A stretch of DNA of 64,000 nt, taken from Flavimobilis soli. Lineage in GTDB: Bacteria > Actinomycetota > Actinomycetes > Actinomycetales > Cellulomonadaceae. Location of the stretch: positions 1,612,001 through 1,676,000 of the forward strand of contig NZ_PDJH01000001.1 of NCBI RefSeq assembly GCF_002564025.1. The letters run 5' to 3'. The notes beneath the pieces are model-generated. The model was not told where the DNA came from and ran no database searches. It worked only from the letters and a program-made list of their open reading frames with translations. Of this stretch, positions 41,560-50,452 are shown piece after piece (position 1 is the first letter of the stretch; every line of letters starts with the position of its first letter). Position numbers and translations under genes: made by a program.

Positions 41560-43173
41560 ATGTCGCTCCGCCTCACGCGACCCGCGTCCCGCGCGCTCGC
41601 CACCTCGCTCGCCCTCGGCGTCGTCCTGGCCCTCGGCGCGTGCGCGCCGACCAAGAACGACGCGGCACAGCCCGCGGCGAGCGCCGCGCAGGCCGACCCG
41701 AACAAGACGCTCGACCAGATCACGGTCGGCATCAACGGGTCCCTCTCGACGCTCAACACCGCGCAGACCGGGATGATCCTCAACTACTACGTCGGCACGT
41801 CCTTCGCCGAGGGCCTCGTCGGCGTCGACGCCGAGGGTCAGCTCGTCCCCGCGCTCGCCGAGTCGTGGACCCAGCCGGACGACACGACGTGGGTCTACCA
41901 GCTACGCGACGCCAAGTTCTCCGACGGCACGCCCGTCACCGTCGAGGACGTCATCTTCTCGATCAACCTCTTCCGTGACGCCGAGAGGTCCCCCTCGACC
42001 GCCTACTACTGGCCCGAGCTCGAGAGCGTCGAGAAGACCGGCGACCGCGAGATCACCATCAAGCTCGCCGGCACGAGCGCCACGTTCGGGTGGACGCCGT
42101 CGGCCGCCGCAGGGCTGTACGTCACGTCGCAGAAGTCCTACGAGGCCGCGACCGCGTGGGGCTCCGCGCAGGACCTCCTCGTGACCACCGGCCCGTTCAA
42201 GGTCACCGAGTTCGCGCCCGACTCGCACGTCCAGCTCGAGCGCAACGCCGACTACTGGGGTGCCGCACCCAAGGCCGAGAAGCTCCGCTTCGACTTCATC
42301 ACCGACGACTCGACGCGCCTCCTCGCGTTCCAGGAGGGCAAGCTCGACCTCGCGCTCGGCGTGCCGGTCGACCAGGTCGCCCAGTGGGAGAAGGCCGAGG
42401 GCGCCCGCATCGAGACCGTCTCGAACCTCTCGTACCAGGGCCTGACCTTCGACTCCAACCTCGCGCCGTTCGACGACGTCCACGCGCGCAACGCCGTCGC
42501 GCACGCGATCGACCGCACCGGCGTCGTCGACGGCATCCTCAAGAGCAACGCCGAGGTCGCCACGGGCATCACGTCGCCCGAGCAGCTCGCGCTCAACGTC
42601 GGCGCCGAGGCCGCCGCGTCCGCCGTCGCAGGCCTGCCGCAGAAGGAGTTCGACCTCGACAAGGCCAAGGCCGAGCTCGCGCAGTCGGCGACGCCCGAGG
42701 GCTTCACCGTCTCGCTGACCTACCCGGACTCCGACCCGAACCTCGGCAAGGTCTCGCTCGCGCTCGCCGAGAACCTCAAGGAGCTCGGCATCACGCTCGA
42801 CGTCAAGGAGATCCCGTCCTCGCAGTGGGGCGCCGAGCTCGGCAACGGCGAGCAGCCCGTCTCGTGGATGAGCTACACGCCGCCGGTCCCGACCGACTGG
42901 CCGACCGACTGGCTGCTCGGCGAGTGGAACCCCGCGCTCTTCAGCGACCCGGCGATCTTCGAGCTGCAGGCCAAGGCCGCGACGACGACCGACCCGGCCG
43001 AGCGCGTCGACTCCGTGATCGAGGCGACCCGCCTCGCGCTCGAGGAGACCTACTACGCTCCGGTGTTCTGGGGGACGTCGACGACCGCGGTCGGCCCGCG
43101 CGTCGTCGCCGAGGACTTCACGTCCTACTTCTTCCTCACCAGCTGGCCCGGACGCATCGCCGCCACGAGCTGA
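41560..43173 (+). CDS. Oligopeptide/dipeptide ABC transporter substrate-binding lipoprotein
   Basis: 537 aa, SBP family 5. The lipobox LALGAC (C28) is followed by ITVGINGSLSTLNTAQTGMI, GLVGVDAEGQLVPALAESWT, LRDAKFSDGTPVTVEDVIFS and PVFWGTSTTAVGPRV, standard features of peptide or nickel binding proteins. It starts at ATG 41560 with GAAAGGAC upstream. It heads an operon with two permeases, a double ATPase and an amidohydrolase. Substrate class (peptide versus opine or modified amino acid) is inferred. Confidence 0.9.
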   Translation: MSLRLTRPASRALATSLALGVVLALGACAPTKNDAAQPAASAAQADPNKTLDQITVGINGSLSTLNTAQTGMILNYYVGTSFAEGLVGVDAEGQLVPALAESWTQPDDTTWVYQLRDAKFSDGTPVTVEDVIFSINLFRDAERSPSTAYYWPELESVEKTGDREITIKLAGTSATFGWTPSAAAGLYVTSQKSYEAATAWGSAQDLLVTTGPFKVTEFAPDSHVQLERNADYWGAAPKAEKLRFDFITDDSTRLLAFQEGKLDLALGVPVDQVAQWEKAEGARIETVSNLSYQGLTFDSNLAPFDDVHARNAVAHAIDRTGVVDGILKSNAEVATGITSPEQLALNVGAEAAASAVAGLPQKEFDLDKAKAELAQSATPEGFTVSLTYPDSDPNLGKVSLALAENLKELGITLDVKEIPSSQWGAELGNGEQPVSWMSYTPPVPTDWPTDWLLGEWNPALFSDPAIFELQAKAATTTDPAERVDSVIEATRLALEETYYAPVFWGTSTTAVGPRVVAEDFTSYFFLTSWPGRIAATS

Positions 43174-43197
43174 TCCCTCCGAGCAGGACCGAGACAC

Positions 43198-44151
43198 ATG
43201 ACCGTCGCTCGTTTCCTCGCGCGGCGCCTGGCCACCCTGGCCGCGCTGCTCGTCGTGCTGTCGTTCATCGTGTTCTCCCTGCTCTACGTGGCGCCGGGCG
43301 ACATCGTGAAGAACCTCCTCGGGACGCGGCCCGCCGCGCCCGAGACGGTCGCCGCGATCCGCGCCCGGTACCACCTCGACGACCCGTTCCTCGTGCAGTA
43401 CTGGAAGTGGCTCGGCAACGCGCTGACCGGTGACCTCGGCGAGTCCGTGCGCACGAGCGTCCCGGTGACGCAGATGTTCGGCGACCGCATCGGCGTGACG
43501 CTCCTGCTCACCGGCCTCGCCGCGCTCCTCGCGCTCGGCTTCGGGGTGCCGCTCGGTATCCGCGCCGCGCAGCGGCACGGTTCCGCCGTGGACCGCGGCA
43601 TCGTCGCGACGTCGATCGTCGGGATCAGCGCCCCGGGCTTCGCCGTCGGGCTGCTGCTGCTCTACGTCTTCGCGGTCATGCTCGGCTGGTTCCCGCTCTA
43701 CGGGCTCGGCGAGCCGGGCCTCGACCGGCTGTGGCACCTCGCGCTGCCCGCCGTGGCGCTCGCGCTGGGCGTCGGGGCGATCGTCGTGAAGATCACGCGC
43801 ACCGCGGTGCTGCGCGAGCTCGGTGAGGACTACGTCGCGTTCGCCCGCTCGCGCGGGCTCGCGCCGTCGGCCGTGCGGTCGATGTACCTGCGGAACGCGG
43901 CGACGCCGATCGTCACGAGCACCGGGCTCGTCCTCGCGGGTCTGTTCGGCGGCTCGGTGCTCGTCGAGACGACGTTCGCCCTGCCGGGCCTCGGTGTCCT
44001 CCTCGCGGACTCGATCACGTTCAAGGACATCCCCGTGGTCCAGGCGCTCACGCTCGTCATCGCCGCGTTCATCGGGGTGACGACGGCGCTCGTCGACCTC
44101 TTCGCGGTGCTCGTCGACCCGCGCGTGCGTCGCGCACGGGTGGCCCGATGA
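43198..44151 (+). CDS. Peptide ABC transporter permease, DppB-like
   Basis: 317 aa with six membrane segments. The N-terminus LARRLATLAALLVVLSFIVF, then LYVAPGDIVKNLLG, the long extracytoplasmic loop DPFLVQYWKWLGNALTGDLG and the EAA-like loop VLRELGEDYVAFARSRGLAP are DppB/OppB hallmarks. It ends in an ATGA overlap with the second permease. Confidence 0.92.
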   Translation: MTVARFLARRLATLAALLVVLSFIVFSLLYVAPGDIVKNLLGTRPAAPETVAAIRARYHLDDPFLVQYWKWLGNALTGDLGESVRTSVPVTQMFGDRIGVTLLLTGLAALLALGFGVPLGIRAAQRHGSAVDRGIVATSIVGISAPGFAVGLLLLYVFAVMLGWFPLYGLGEPGLDRLWHLALPAVALALGVGAIVVKITRTAVLRELGEDYVAFARSRGLAPSAVRSMYLRNAATPIVTSTGLVLAGLFGGSVLVETTFALPGLGVLLADSITFKDIPVVQALTLVIAAFIGVTTALVDLFAVLVDPRVRRARVAR

Positions 44152-45035
44152 GCGGGCGCCGGCCCGGCGCGGGTGCAGTCGCACGCGCCACGCGGGCCCT
44201 GCGCCGCCTGCCCGGCGTCGTGACGGTCTCCGCGCTCGTGCTGCTCGCCGTCGTCGTGCTTGTGGTGCTGCCTGCCGCGGAGGGCGCGCTCGCGCAGGAC
44301 ATCACGCTCGGCGCGACCCCGGCCGGGACGCCTGGCCACCTGCTCGGCACCGACTCCCTCGGCCGCGACGTCCTCGCCCTCACGCTCGCGGGAGCGCGCT
44401 CGGCCGTCGTCGGGCCGGTCGTCGTCGCGCTCGGGTCGATGCTCATCGGCGTCCTCCTCGGCACGCTCGCGGGGTACCGCGGCGGGTGGGTCGACGCGGT
44501 CGTGTCGCGCTACGTCGACCTCACCCTCGCGATGCCTGCGCTGCTGCTGGCGATCGTCGTCGCGGGCGTCGTCGGCGGCGGGTACTGGGTGACCGTCGCG
44601 GTGCTGGTCGTGCTGTTCTCCCCCGGCGACACGCGGCTCGTGCGGTCTGCCGTGCAGCAGCACGCGCACCGGCCGTACATCGAGTCGACGCGCGTCCTCG
44701 GGCTGCCCGCGTGGCGCGTCATGACGCGGCACATCCTGCCGAACGTGCGACCGCTCGTGCTGACCAACCTGTTTCTCAACGTCGCGTACGCGCTCGTGAG
44801 CATGTCGGGGCTGTCGTACCTCGGTCTCGGCGTCGCGCCGGGCGACGCCGACTGGGGTCGCCAGCTCGCCGACGGCCGCGCGATCCTCTTCGACAACCCC
44901 GCCGCATCCGTCGTGCCGGGGCTCGCGATCATCGTCACGGCGACGGCCGTGAACCTCGTCGGTGACTGGCTCGCGGAGCGCTTCGAGCAGGGCGACCTGA
45001 GCGCGGGCGAGATCGAGACGGAGGTGCGCGCATGA
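44148..45035 (+). CDS. Peptide ABC transporter permease, DppC-like
   Basis: 295 aa. LGTDSLGRDVLALTLAGARS near residue 66 is the family motif. IGVLLGTLAGYRGGWVDAVV, the EAA loop (STRVLGLPAWRVMTRHILPN) and MSGLSYLGLGVAPGDADWGR follow. Coupled to both neighbours by 4-nt overlaps. It pairs with the DppB-like subunit to form the channel. Confidence 0.92.
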   Translation: MSGRRPGAGAVARATRALRRLPGVVTVSALVLLAVVVLVVLPAAEGALAQDITLGATPAGTPGHLLGTDSLGRDVLALTLAGARSAVVGPVVVALGSMLIGVLLGTLAGYRGGWVDAVVSRYVDLTLAMPALLLAIVVAGVVGGGYWVTVAVLVVLFSPGDTRLVRSAVQQHAHRPYIESTRVLGLPAWRVMTRHILPNVRPLVLTNLFLNVAYALVSMSGLSYLGLGVAPGDADWGRQLADGRAILFDNPAASVVPGLAIIVTATAVNLVGDWLAERFEQGDLSAGEIETEVRA

Positions 45036-46753
45036 GCACCGCCTTCCTCGAGGTGCGCGGGCTGACGGTCCGCGCGGGCGAGCGCGTGCTCGTCGACGGC
45101 GTCGACGTCGCGGCGGAGCGCGGGCGCACGCTCGGCGTCGTCGGGGAGTCCGGCTCCGGCAAGTCGATGCTCGTCAAGGCGCTCACAGGCCTGCTGCCGA
45201 CCGGCGTCACCACGACGGGTGCCGCCCTGCTCGACGGCATTCCCGTGAACCTGGCCGCGTCCGAGCGCGCCTGGGGGCGGGTGCGCGGGCGCAAGGTCGT
45301 CCTCGTGCTGCAAGACCCGTTCACGTCCCTCGACCCGCTGCACCGGTGCGGCTGGCAGGTCATGGCGTCCTCGCCGACGCGCGGGCGCGCCGCCCGCCGC
45401 GCCGAGGTCGTGCGCCGGCTCGCCGAGGTGGGCCTGCCCGCGCGCGTCGCGCGGCAGTACCCGCACGAGCTCTCGGGCGGCATGCGCCAGCGCGTCGCGA
45501 TCGCTGCGGCGCTCGCGTCCGACCCGCAGCTGCTCATCGCCGACGAGCCGACGACGGCCCTCGACGTCACGACCCAGCGCGAGATCCTCGACCTGCTCGC
45601 CTCCCTCCAGCAGGCGCGCGGCATGACGCTCGTCCTCATCACCCACGACCTCGGGCTCGCCGAGGAGCGCTGCGACGACCTCGTCGTCATGCGCGCGGGC
45701 ACGATCGTCGAGCGCGGCCGCGCCGCCGACGTGTTCGCCGACCCGCAGCACCCGTACACGCAGGCGCTCTCGGAGGCCGCGCGCGGGCGCGTCCGGACGT
45801 CGGGCGAGCGCGCCGAGGCACCCGTCGCGCTGCGCGCGAGCGGCCTCGTCAAGCAGTTCCGCGGCGCGGACGAGCGAGCGGTCGACGACGTCACGATCGA
45901 GGTGCGCGACGGCGAGTGCGTCGGCGTCGTCGGCGAGTCCGGCTCGGGCAAGACGACCGTCGCGCGCTGCGTCGTCGGGCTCGAGACGCCCGACGAGGGC
46001 ACGATCGAGGTGCGCGCGCCCGGCGCCGACGGCCTCGCCGCGACGACGGCGCTCACGCCCGCGCAGCGGGCGCGAGCCGTCCAGATCGTCTTCCAGGACC
46101 CGTACTCGGCGCTCAACCCCGCGCTCACGATCGGCACGATGCTGCGCGAGGCGCTCGACGTCGCGGCACGCGGAGAGTCGGGAAGCGGGGACGCGGGACG
46201 CCCCGGTGAGCGGCGCACGGTCGACGAGCTGCTCACGATGGTCGGCCTGCCGACGTCGTACGCGCGACGCCGACCCGCGCGCCTCTCGGGCGGCGAGCGG
46301 CAACGGGTCGCGATCGCCCGCGCGCTCGCACCCGCGCCGCGCGTCCTCGTCTGCGACGAGTCCGTCTCCGCGCTCGACGTGTCGGTCCAGGCGCAGGTCC
46401 TCGACCTGCTCGCCCGGCTGCGCGCCGAGCTCGGCCTGACGATCCTGTTCATCTCGCACGACCTCGGCGTCATGCAGCAGGTCACCGACCGCGTGTACGT
46501 CATGCGCGCCGGCAAGGTCGTCGAGACCGGGCCGACGGCGCAGGTGCTGCGCGAGCCCGAGCACCCGTACACGCGCACCCTGCTCGACGCGGTCCCGGGT
46601 TCGCCCGGCGGTCCCGCCCACCAGACCACGGCCGGCGACGAGCCTGCCGCCGCGAGCGCCGCCTTCTCCCCGAGCGCTGCCGAGGCCGACGCCGACAAAG
46701 GCGCTACCCCCGACAGCGCCTCCCCGACCGCCGCGGAGGTACCCGGTGACTGA
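45032..46753 (+). CDS. Fused double ATPase of a peptide ABC transporter (DppD-DppF)
   Basis: 573 aa. Two complete ATPase domains are fused. The first (about 5-255) has GESGSGKSMLVKALTGL, LSGGMRQRVAIAAALASDPQ and LLIADEPTTALDVTTQ. The second (about 270-530) has GESGSGKTTVARCVVGL, LSGGERQRVAIARALAPAPR and VLVCDESVSALDVSVQ. Each domain ends with the HPYT oligopeptide-transporter tail. The last ~50 residues are Ala/Pro-rich. The stop overlaps the amidohydrolase GTG by 8 nt, which ties the next enzyme to this importer. Confidence 0.92.
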   Translation: MSTAFLEVRGLTVRAGERVLVDGVDVAAERGRTLGVVGESGSGKSMLVKALTGLLPTGVTTTGAALLDGIPVNLAASERAWGRVRGRKVVLVLQDPFTSLDPLHRCGWQVMASSPTRGRAARRAEVVRRLAEVGLPARVARQYPHELSGGMRQRVAIAAALASDPQLLIADEPTTALDVTTQREILDLLASLQQARGMTLVLITHDLGLAEERCDDLVVMRAGTIVERGRAADVFADPQHPYTQALSEAARGRVRTSGERAEAPVALRASGLVKQFRGADERAVDDVTIEVRDGECVGVVGESGSGKTTVARCVVGLETPDEGTIEVRAPGADGLAATTALTPAQRARAVQIVFQDPYSALNPALTIGTMLREALDVAARGESGSGDAGRPGERRTVDELLTMVGLPTSYARRRPARLSGGERQRVAIARALAPAPRVLVCDESVSALDVSVQAQVLDLLARLRAELGLTILFISHDLGVMQQVTDRVYVMRAGKVVETGPTAQVLREPEHPYTRTLLDAVPGSPGGPAHQTTAGDEPAAASAAFSPSAAEADADKGATPDSASPTAAEVPGD

Positions 46754-48422
46754 CTCCCGCCCTGCCGCCGTCCTCCTCGTCGGAGGCATGGTGTTCGACG
46801 GCGACCCCGCCTCGGCGTCCAGACCTGCGTCGGTCGCGGTGCGCGACGGGCGAATCCTCGCCGTCGGCCCCGAGGCCGAGGTGCGGGGGCTCGCCGGGCC
46901 GGGCACGCGCGTCGTCGACCTCGCCGGACGCTTGCTGACGCCGGGCTTCCAGGACACGCACGTCCACCCGATCCTCGCGGCGAGCATGGACCGTCGCCTC
47001 AACGTGCTGCACGAACGCACGCTCGACGGGACGCTCGAGGCGATCCGCGCGTATGCCGTCGCGCACCCCGAGGACGAGTGGGTCACCGGCTGGGGCTGGA
47101 ACGCCGACCTGTTCGACGGCGGCCTGCCGACGCGGGAACAGCTCGACGCGGTCGTGCCCGACCGCCCCGCGCTCATCCACCGCGGCGACGGTCACGCGGC
47201 GTGGGCGAACTCGCTCGCGATCACCGCAGCGGGCCTGGACGACGACGGCACCGGGCGCCCGGTCGCCGACCCGCCGGGCGGGCGGGTCGAGCGTGACGCC
47301 GACGGACGGGCGGCGGGCGTGCTGCAGGAGTGGGCGACCGACCTGGTCGAGCGGCTCATCCCTGAGCCCGACGTCGAGAGCCTGCAGCGGGACCTCGTCG
47401 CCGGCCAGCGGGCGCTGCTCGAGGTCGGCATCACCGCCTGGCAGGACGCGTCCGTGCTCGAGGCCGACCAGCAGGCGTACGAGCGTGCCGAGGCGGCCGG
47501 CGAGCTGCTCGGCACGGTCGTCGGCGCGCTGCGCTGGGACCACCGCCGCGGCATGGAGCAGGTCGCCGAGCTGGTCGCGCGGCGTGCGCGCTCGCGCGGG
47601 AGCCGCTTCCGGCCGACGTCCGTGAAGATCATGGTCGACGGCGTCGTCGACGGGTCCCTGACCGCCGCGATGATCGACCCGTACCTCGACGCCGACGGCT
47701 CGGTGAGCGACAACAGCGGCGACACGTACTTCGAGCCGACCCAGCTCGACGAGATCGTCGCGGCGCTCACTGCCGAGGGCTTCCAGACGCACTTCCACGT
47801 CATCGGCGACCGCGCGGTGCGGCTCGCGCTCGACGCGCTCGAGCGCGCTGCAGCCGCCCACCCTGAGCGGGTCGACGCCGCAGGCCGACTCACGACGCGG
47901 CCGATCCTGTCGCACGTGCAGGTCGTACACCCGGACGACCGTGCGCGCTTCGCCCGCGTGGGCGCCGTCGTCTCCGCGCAGCCCCTGTGGGCGAACTGCG
48001 AGGACGTGCAGACCGAGCTGACCATCCCCTTCCTCGGCGACGAGCGCACGACCTGGCAGTACCCCTTCGCGTCGCTCCAGCGGGCGGGCGCCGTCCTCGC
48101 GGGCGGCTCCGACTGGCCCGTCTCGACACCGGACCCGGTCCAGGCGATCCACGTCGCCGTGAACCGCAGCCTGCACGGCGAGGACCGACCCGCGCTCGGC
48201 CCGGACGAGGCGATCACGCTCGCGCAGGGACTGGCCGCGTACACCTCGGGCGCGGCCTGGGCGAACGGCCTCGACGACGTCGCCGGGCGGATCCTGCCCG
48301 GGTACGTCGCCGACCTGGCGGTCGTGGACCGCGACCTGTTCGCCGTGCCCGCCGAGGAGATCGGTGCGGCCCGCGTCGTGCAGACGTGGCTGGGCGGGGT
48401 CGTCGTCCACGGCGAAGAATGA
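46746..48422 (+). CDS. Amidohydrolase family 3 protein (YtcJ-like)
   Basis: 558 aa. LTPGFQDTHVHPILAASMDR (about 62-80) supplies the HxH metal ligands; SVKIMVDGVVDGSLTAAMID, QTHFHVIGDRAVRLALDALE, RPILSHVQVVHPDDRARFAR and GGSDWPVSTPDPVQAIHVAV supply the later Lys, His and Asp ligands. The beta-sandwich ends are typical. These enzymes hydrolyse N-acyl or exocyclic amides. Position in the peptide-import operon suggests processing of an imported amide. GTG 46746 overlaps the ATPase gene. Confidence 0.88.
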   Translation: MTDSRPAAVLLVGGMVFDGDPASASRPASVAVRDGRILAVGPEAEVRGLAGPGTRVVDLAGRLLTPGFQDTHVHPILAASMDRRLNVLHERTLDGTLEAIRAYAVAHPEDEWVTGWGWNADLFDGGLPTREQLDAVVPDRPALIHRGDGHAAWANSLAITAAGLDDDGTGRPVADPPGGRVERDADGRAAGVLQEWATDLVERLIPEPDVESLQRDLVAGQRALLEVGITAWQDASVLEADQQAYERAEAAGELLGTVVGALRWDHRRGMEQVAELVARRARSRGSRFRPTSVKIMVDGVVDGSLTAAMIDPYLDADGSVSDNSGDTYFEPTQLDEIVAALTAEGFQTHFHVIGDRAVRLALDALERAAAAHPERVDAAGRLTTRPILSHVQVVHPDDRARFARVGAVVSAQPLWANCEDVQTELTIPFLGDERTTWQYPFASLQRAGAVLAGGSDWPVSTPDPVQAIHVAVNRSLHGEDRPALGPDEAITLAQGLAAYTSGAAWANGLDDVAGRILPGYVADLAVVDRDLFAVPAEEIGAARVVQTWLGGVVVHGEE

Positions 48423-48426
48423 CCGT

Positions 48427-49113
48427 ATGAGGCCCTGCACCATCGAGCCCGTCACCAGCCTCGAGGAGCGCGCGTCCCTGTTCGACGCGGTCCTCAGTCC
48501 GTCGTTCGGCCCGGAGGAGCTGCCGCCGCGCGACCGGTTCCTCGCGTGGACCTCGGGCGACGATCTCGAGGTGCTGCTCGCGACCGACGCGGAGACGGGC
48601 GAGACGCTCGGCTGCGCGGTCGTCGCGCTGGGGCAGGGCACCGACGTGATGGCGCTGCTCGCGTGGCTCGCGGTGCGTCCGGGCGAGCGCGGGTCGGGCA
48701 CGGGCGGTGCGCTGCTCGACGCCGCGATCGACGCCGCACGCGCGGGCGGCGCGCACCTGCTGCTCGCGGAGGTCGAGGACCCGCGCAAGCACGCGGCGTC
48801 GGCCGATCACGGCAACCCGTGGCGCCGCCTGGGCTTCTACGCGCGGCACGGCCTCGTGATCCTCGACGTCCCGTACTTCCAGCCGGCGATCGCGCCCGGT
48901 CAGGAGCGTGTCCGGGACATGCTGCTCCTCGCAGCTGTCCTGCGCGACGGCGCGGACTCGCCGACGGTGCTGCGCCCGGCTCTCGTCACCTTCCTCGAGG
49001 CGTACGTGCCGCGCCTCGACGGCACCGACCCGGAGCACGACGCGCTGCTCGCGGCGGCCGCGGAGGTCACCGCTGAGCCGCTCGCCGACGCGCTGGAGCG
49101 CGCGGGGCACTAG
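48427..49113 (+). CDS. GNAT-family N-acetyltransferase
   Basis: 228 aa. The acetyl-CoA motif A is LAWLAVRPGERGSGTGGALL, then DAAIDAARAGGAHLLLAEVE and NPWRRLGFYARHGLVILDVP (motif B region). A ~60-residue C-terminal extension is helical. Substrate unknown. ATG 48427 is 4 nt after the amidohydrolase stop, so it is probably the last gene of the peptide operon. Confidence 0.8.
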   Translation: MRPCTIEPVTSLEERASLFDAVLSPSFGPEELPPRDRFLAWTSGDDLEVLLATDAETGETLGCAVVALGQGTDVMALLAWLAVRPGERGSGTGGALLDAAIDAARAGGAHLLLAEVEDPRKHAASADHGNPWRRLGFYARHGLVILDVPYFQPAIAPGQERVRDMLLLAAVLRDGADSPTVLRPALVTFLEAYVPRLDGTDPEHDALLAAAAEVTAEPLADALERAGH

Positions 49114-49181
49114 GAGATCCGCGGGAATCCGCCACGGCGGGTCTGCGCGGTCGTGTCACAGCGTCGTGGCAGCATCGAGAC

Positions 49182-49811
49182 GTGCCTGGATATGCCGTGA
49201 TCGACACCGAGACGACGGGGTTCTCCCCGCGCACCGGTGACCGTGTCATCGAGATCGCGGTGGTGCGGCTCGACGGCGCCGGCGAGGTCGTCGACACGTG
49301 GGAGACGCTGCTCAACCCCGACCGCCCGGTGGGTCCGACGCACGTGCACGGCCTGACGGCTGCTGACGTCGAGCATGCCCCCCGCTTCATCGAGGTCGCC
49401 GAGCACGTCGCCGCGCTGCTGGCGGGCCGCGTCGTCGTGGGGCACAACGTGGACTTCGACCTGCGGTTCCTCGAGCACGAGTTCCAGCTCGCCGCCTACC
49501 CGTTCCGCGTGCCGGGGCGGCTGTGCACGCAGCAGCTCGCGAAGACGCACCTGCCGGGGCCGAAGCGCACACTCGCGGTGTGCTGCGAGCAGGCGGGCGT
49601 GATCAACGAGCATGCGCACTCGGCTCTGGGCGACACGATCGCGACCGCGGAGCTGTTCCGGTACTTCCTGCGTCAGCACCCCGTCGGGGTCCCGTGGGCG
49701 GACGTGCTCGCGGCTGCCGAGCTGACGGCGCCTGCGGACGACCTGTTCGCCGAGCTGTTCGACGTCGCGCTCACCGCGCCTCGAACGCTCTCGCGGTCCG
49801 CGCTCGCCTGA
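49182..49811 (+). CDS. 3'-5' exonuclease, DnaQ/epsilon-like
   Basis: 209 aa. The DEDDh motifs are in order: VIDTETTGFSP (Exo I), HNVDFDLRFLEHEF (Exo II) and HAHSALGDTIATAELF (Exo III, catalytic His and Asp). Typical of stand-alone exonucleases of the DNA polymerase III epsilon type. The GTG start lacks a strong ribosome-binding site. The ~70-nt spacer from the GNAT gene suggests a separate unit. Confidence 0.88.
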   Translation: MPGYAVIDTETTGFSPRTGDRVIEIAVVRLDGAGEVVDTWETLLNPDRPVGPTHVHGLTAADVEHAPRFIEVAEHVAALLAGRVVVGHNVDFDLRFLEHEFQLAAYPFRVPGRLCTQQLAKTHLPGPKRTLAVCCEQAGVINEHAHSALGDTIATAELFRYFLRQHPVGVPWADVLAAAELTAPADDLFAELFDVALTAPRTLSRSALA

Positions 49812-49854
49812 GGGACCTGCCCGTCCTTCTGACCCGCTGTTCCCGCTGACTCCC

Positions 49855-49953
49855 ATGTCAGGTTTCCCCGACAGCTGGGCGCGTGTCGTGTTCACATGAC
49901 ATTATCTGCCAGTTTTCTCTGACATTCGTTACGATGTCACTGAAACATGACAG
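49855..49953 (+). promoter_or_regulatory. hipBA promoter region with clustered TGACAT half-sites
   Basis: An AT-rich stretch upstream of hipB holds five TGACAT/ATGTCA half-sites: 49855-49860, 49897-49902, 49920-49925, 49934-49939 and a near match TGACAG at 49948-49953. Two of them form a perfect inverted repeat TGACAT-N8-ATGTCA (49920-49939). HipB-type antitoxins bind such repeats cooperatively for autorepression. The Shine-Dalgarno AGGAGG is at 49952-49957. Confidence 0.7.
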
Positions 49954-49963
49954 GAGGATCGCG

Positions 49964-50452
49964 ATGCGTGTCATCACGACCGACGACCTCGGGGCGCTCG
50001 TGCGCCAGGAGCGCCACGACCAGGGCCTGACCCAGGCCGAGCTCGCCGAGCGCATCGGCACCACCCGCCAGTGGGTCAGCCAGTTCGAGTCCGGCGCCCT
50101 CAACCCGCGCGTGAGCCTCGTGCTCGCTGCCCTCGCCGCGCTCGATCTCGACCTCGATGTCCGGTCGAGCAAGGCCCGAGCGGCCGACCGGAGCCTGTTC
50201 GATGTGGGGAAGTTCCGCGAAGCCCTCACGGGGCAGATGCTGGCCCGCGTGGGTGCGCGGACGGTCGGGTCCTTGACTGCGGATTCGCTCCGCGAGCAGG
50301 TCCCGAGCATCGCCGCCACCACGCTGTCCAGGACCGGCTCGACAGCGGCGAAGGACGCTGTGCGGCGGATCGTCGACGAGCAGGCCGAGAGACTTCGCGC
50401 GCTCGAGGCCCTCCGAGCCCTGCCGCCCCAGCCCGAGGATTCCGAGCAGTGA
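49964..50452 (+). CDS. hipB: HipB-like antitoxin/transcriptional regulator
   Basis: 162 aa, longer than classic HipB (~90 aa). The N-terminal HTH (about 10-65) reads LVRQERHDQGLTQAELAERI then GTTRQWVSQFESGALNPRVS, a clear Xre fold. A ~90-residue helical extension follows, with no recognised domain. ATG 49964 with AGGAGG upstream decides the start. The stop overlaps the HipA GTG (GTGA), a standard toxin-antitoxin arrangement. Confidence 0.88.
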   Translation: MRVITTDDLGALVRQERHDQGLTQAELAERIGTTRQWVSQFESGALNPRVSLVLAALAALDLDLDVRSSKARAADRSLFDVGKFREALTGQMLARVGARTVGSLTADSLREQVPSIAATTLSRTGSTAAKDAVRRIVDEQAERLRALEALRALPPQPEDSEQ

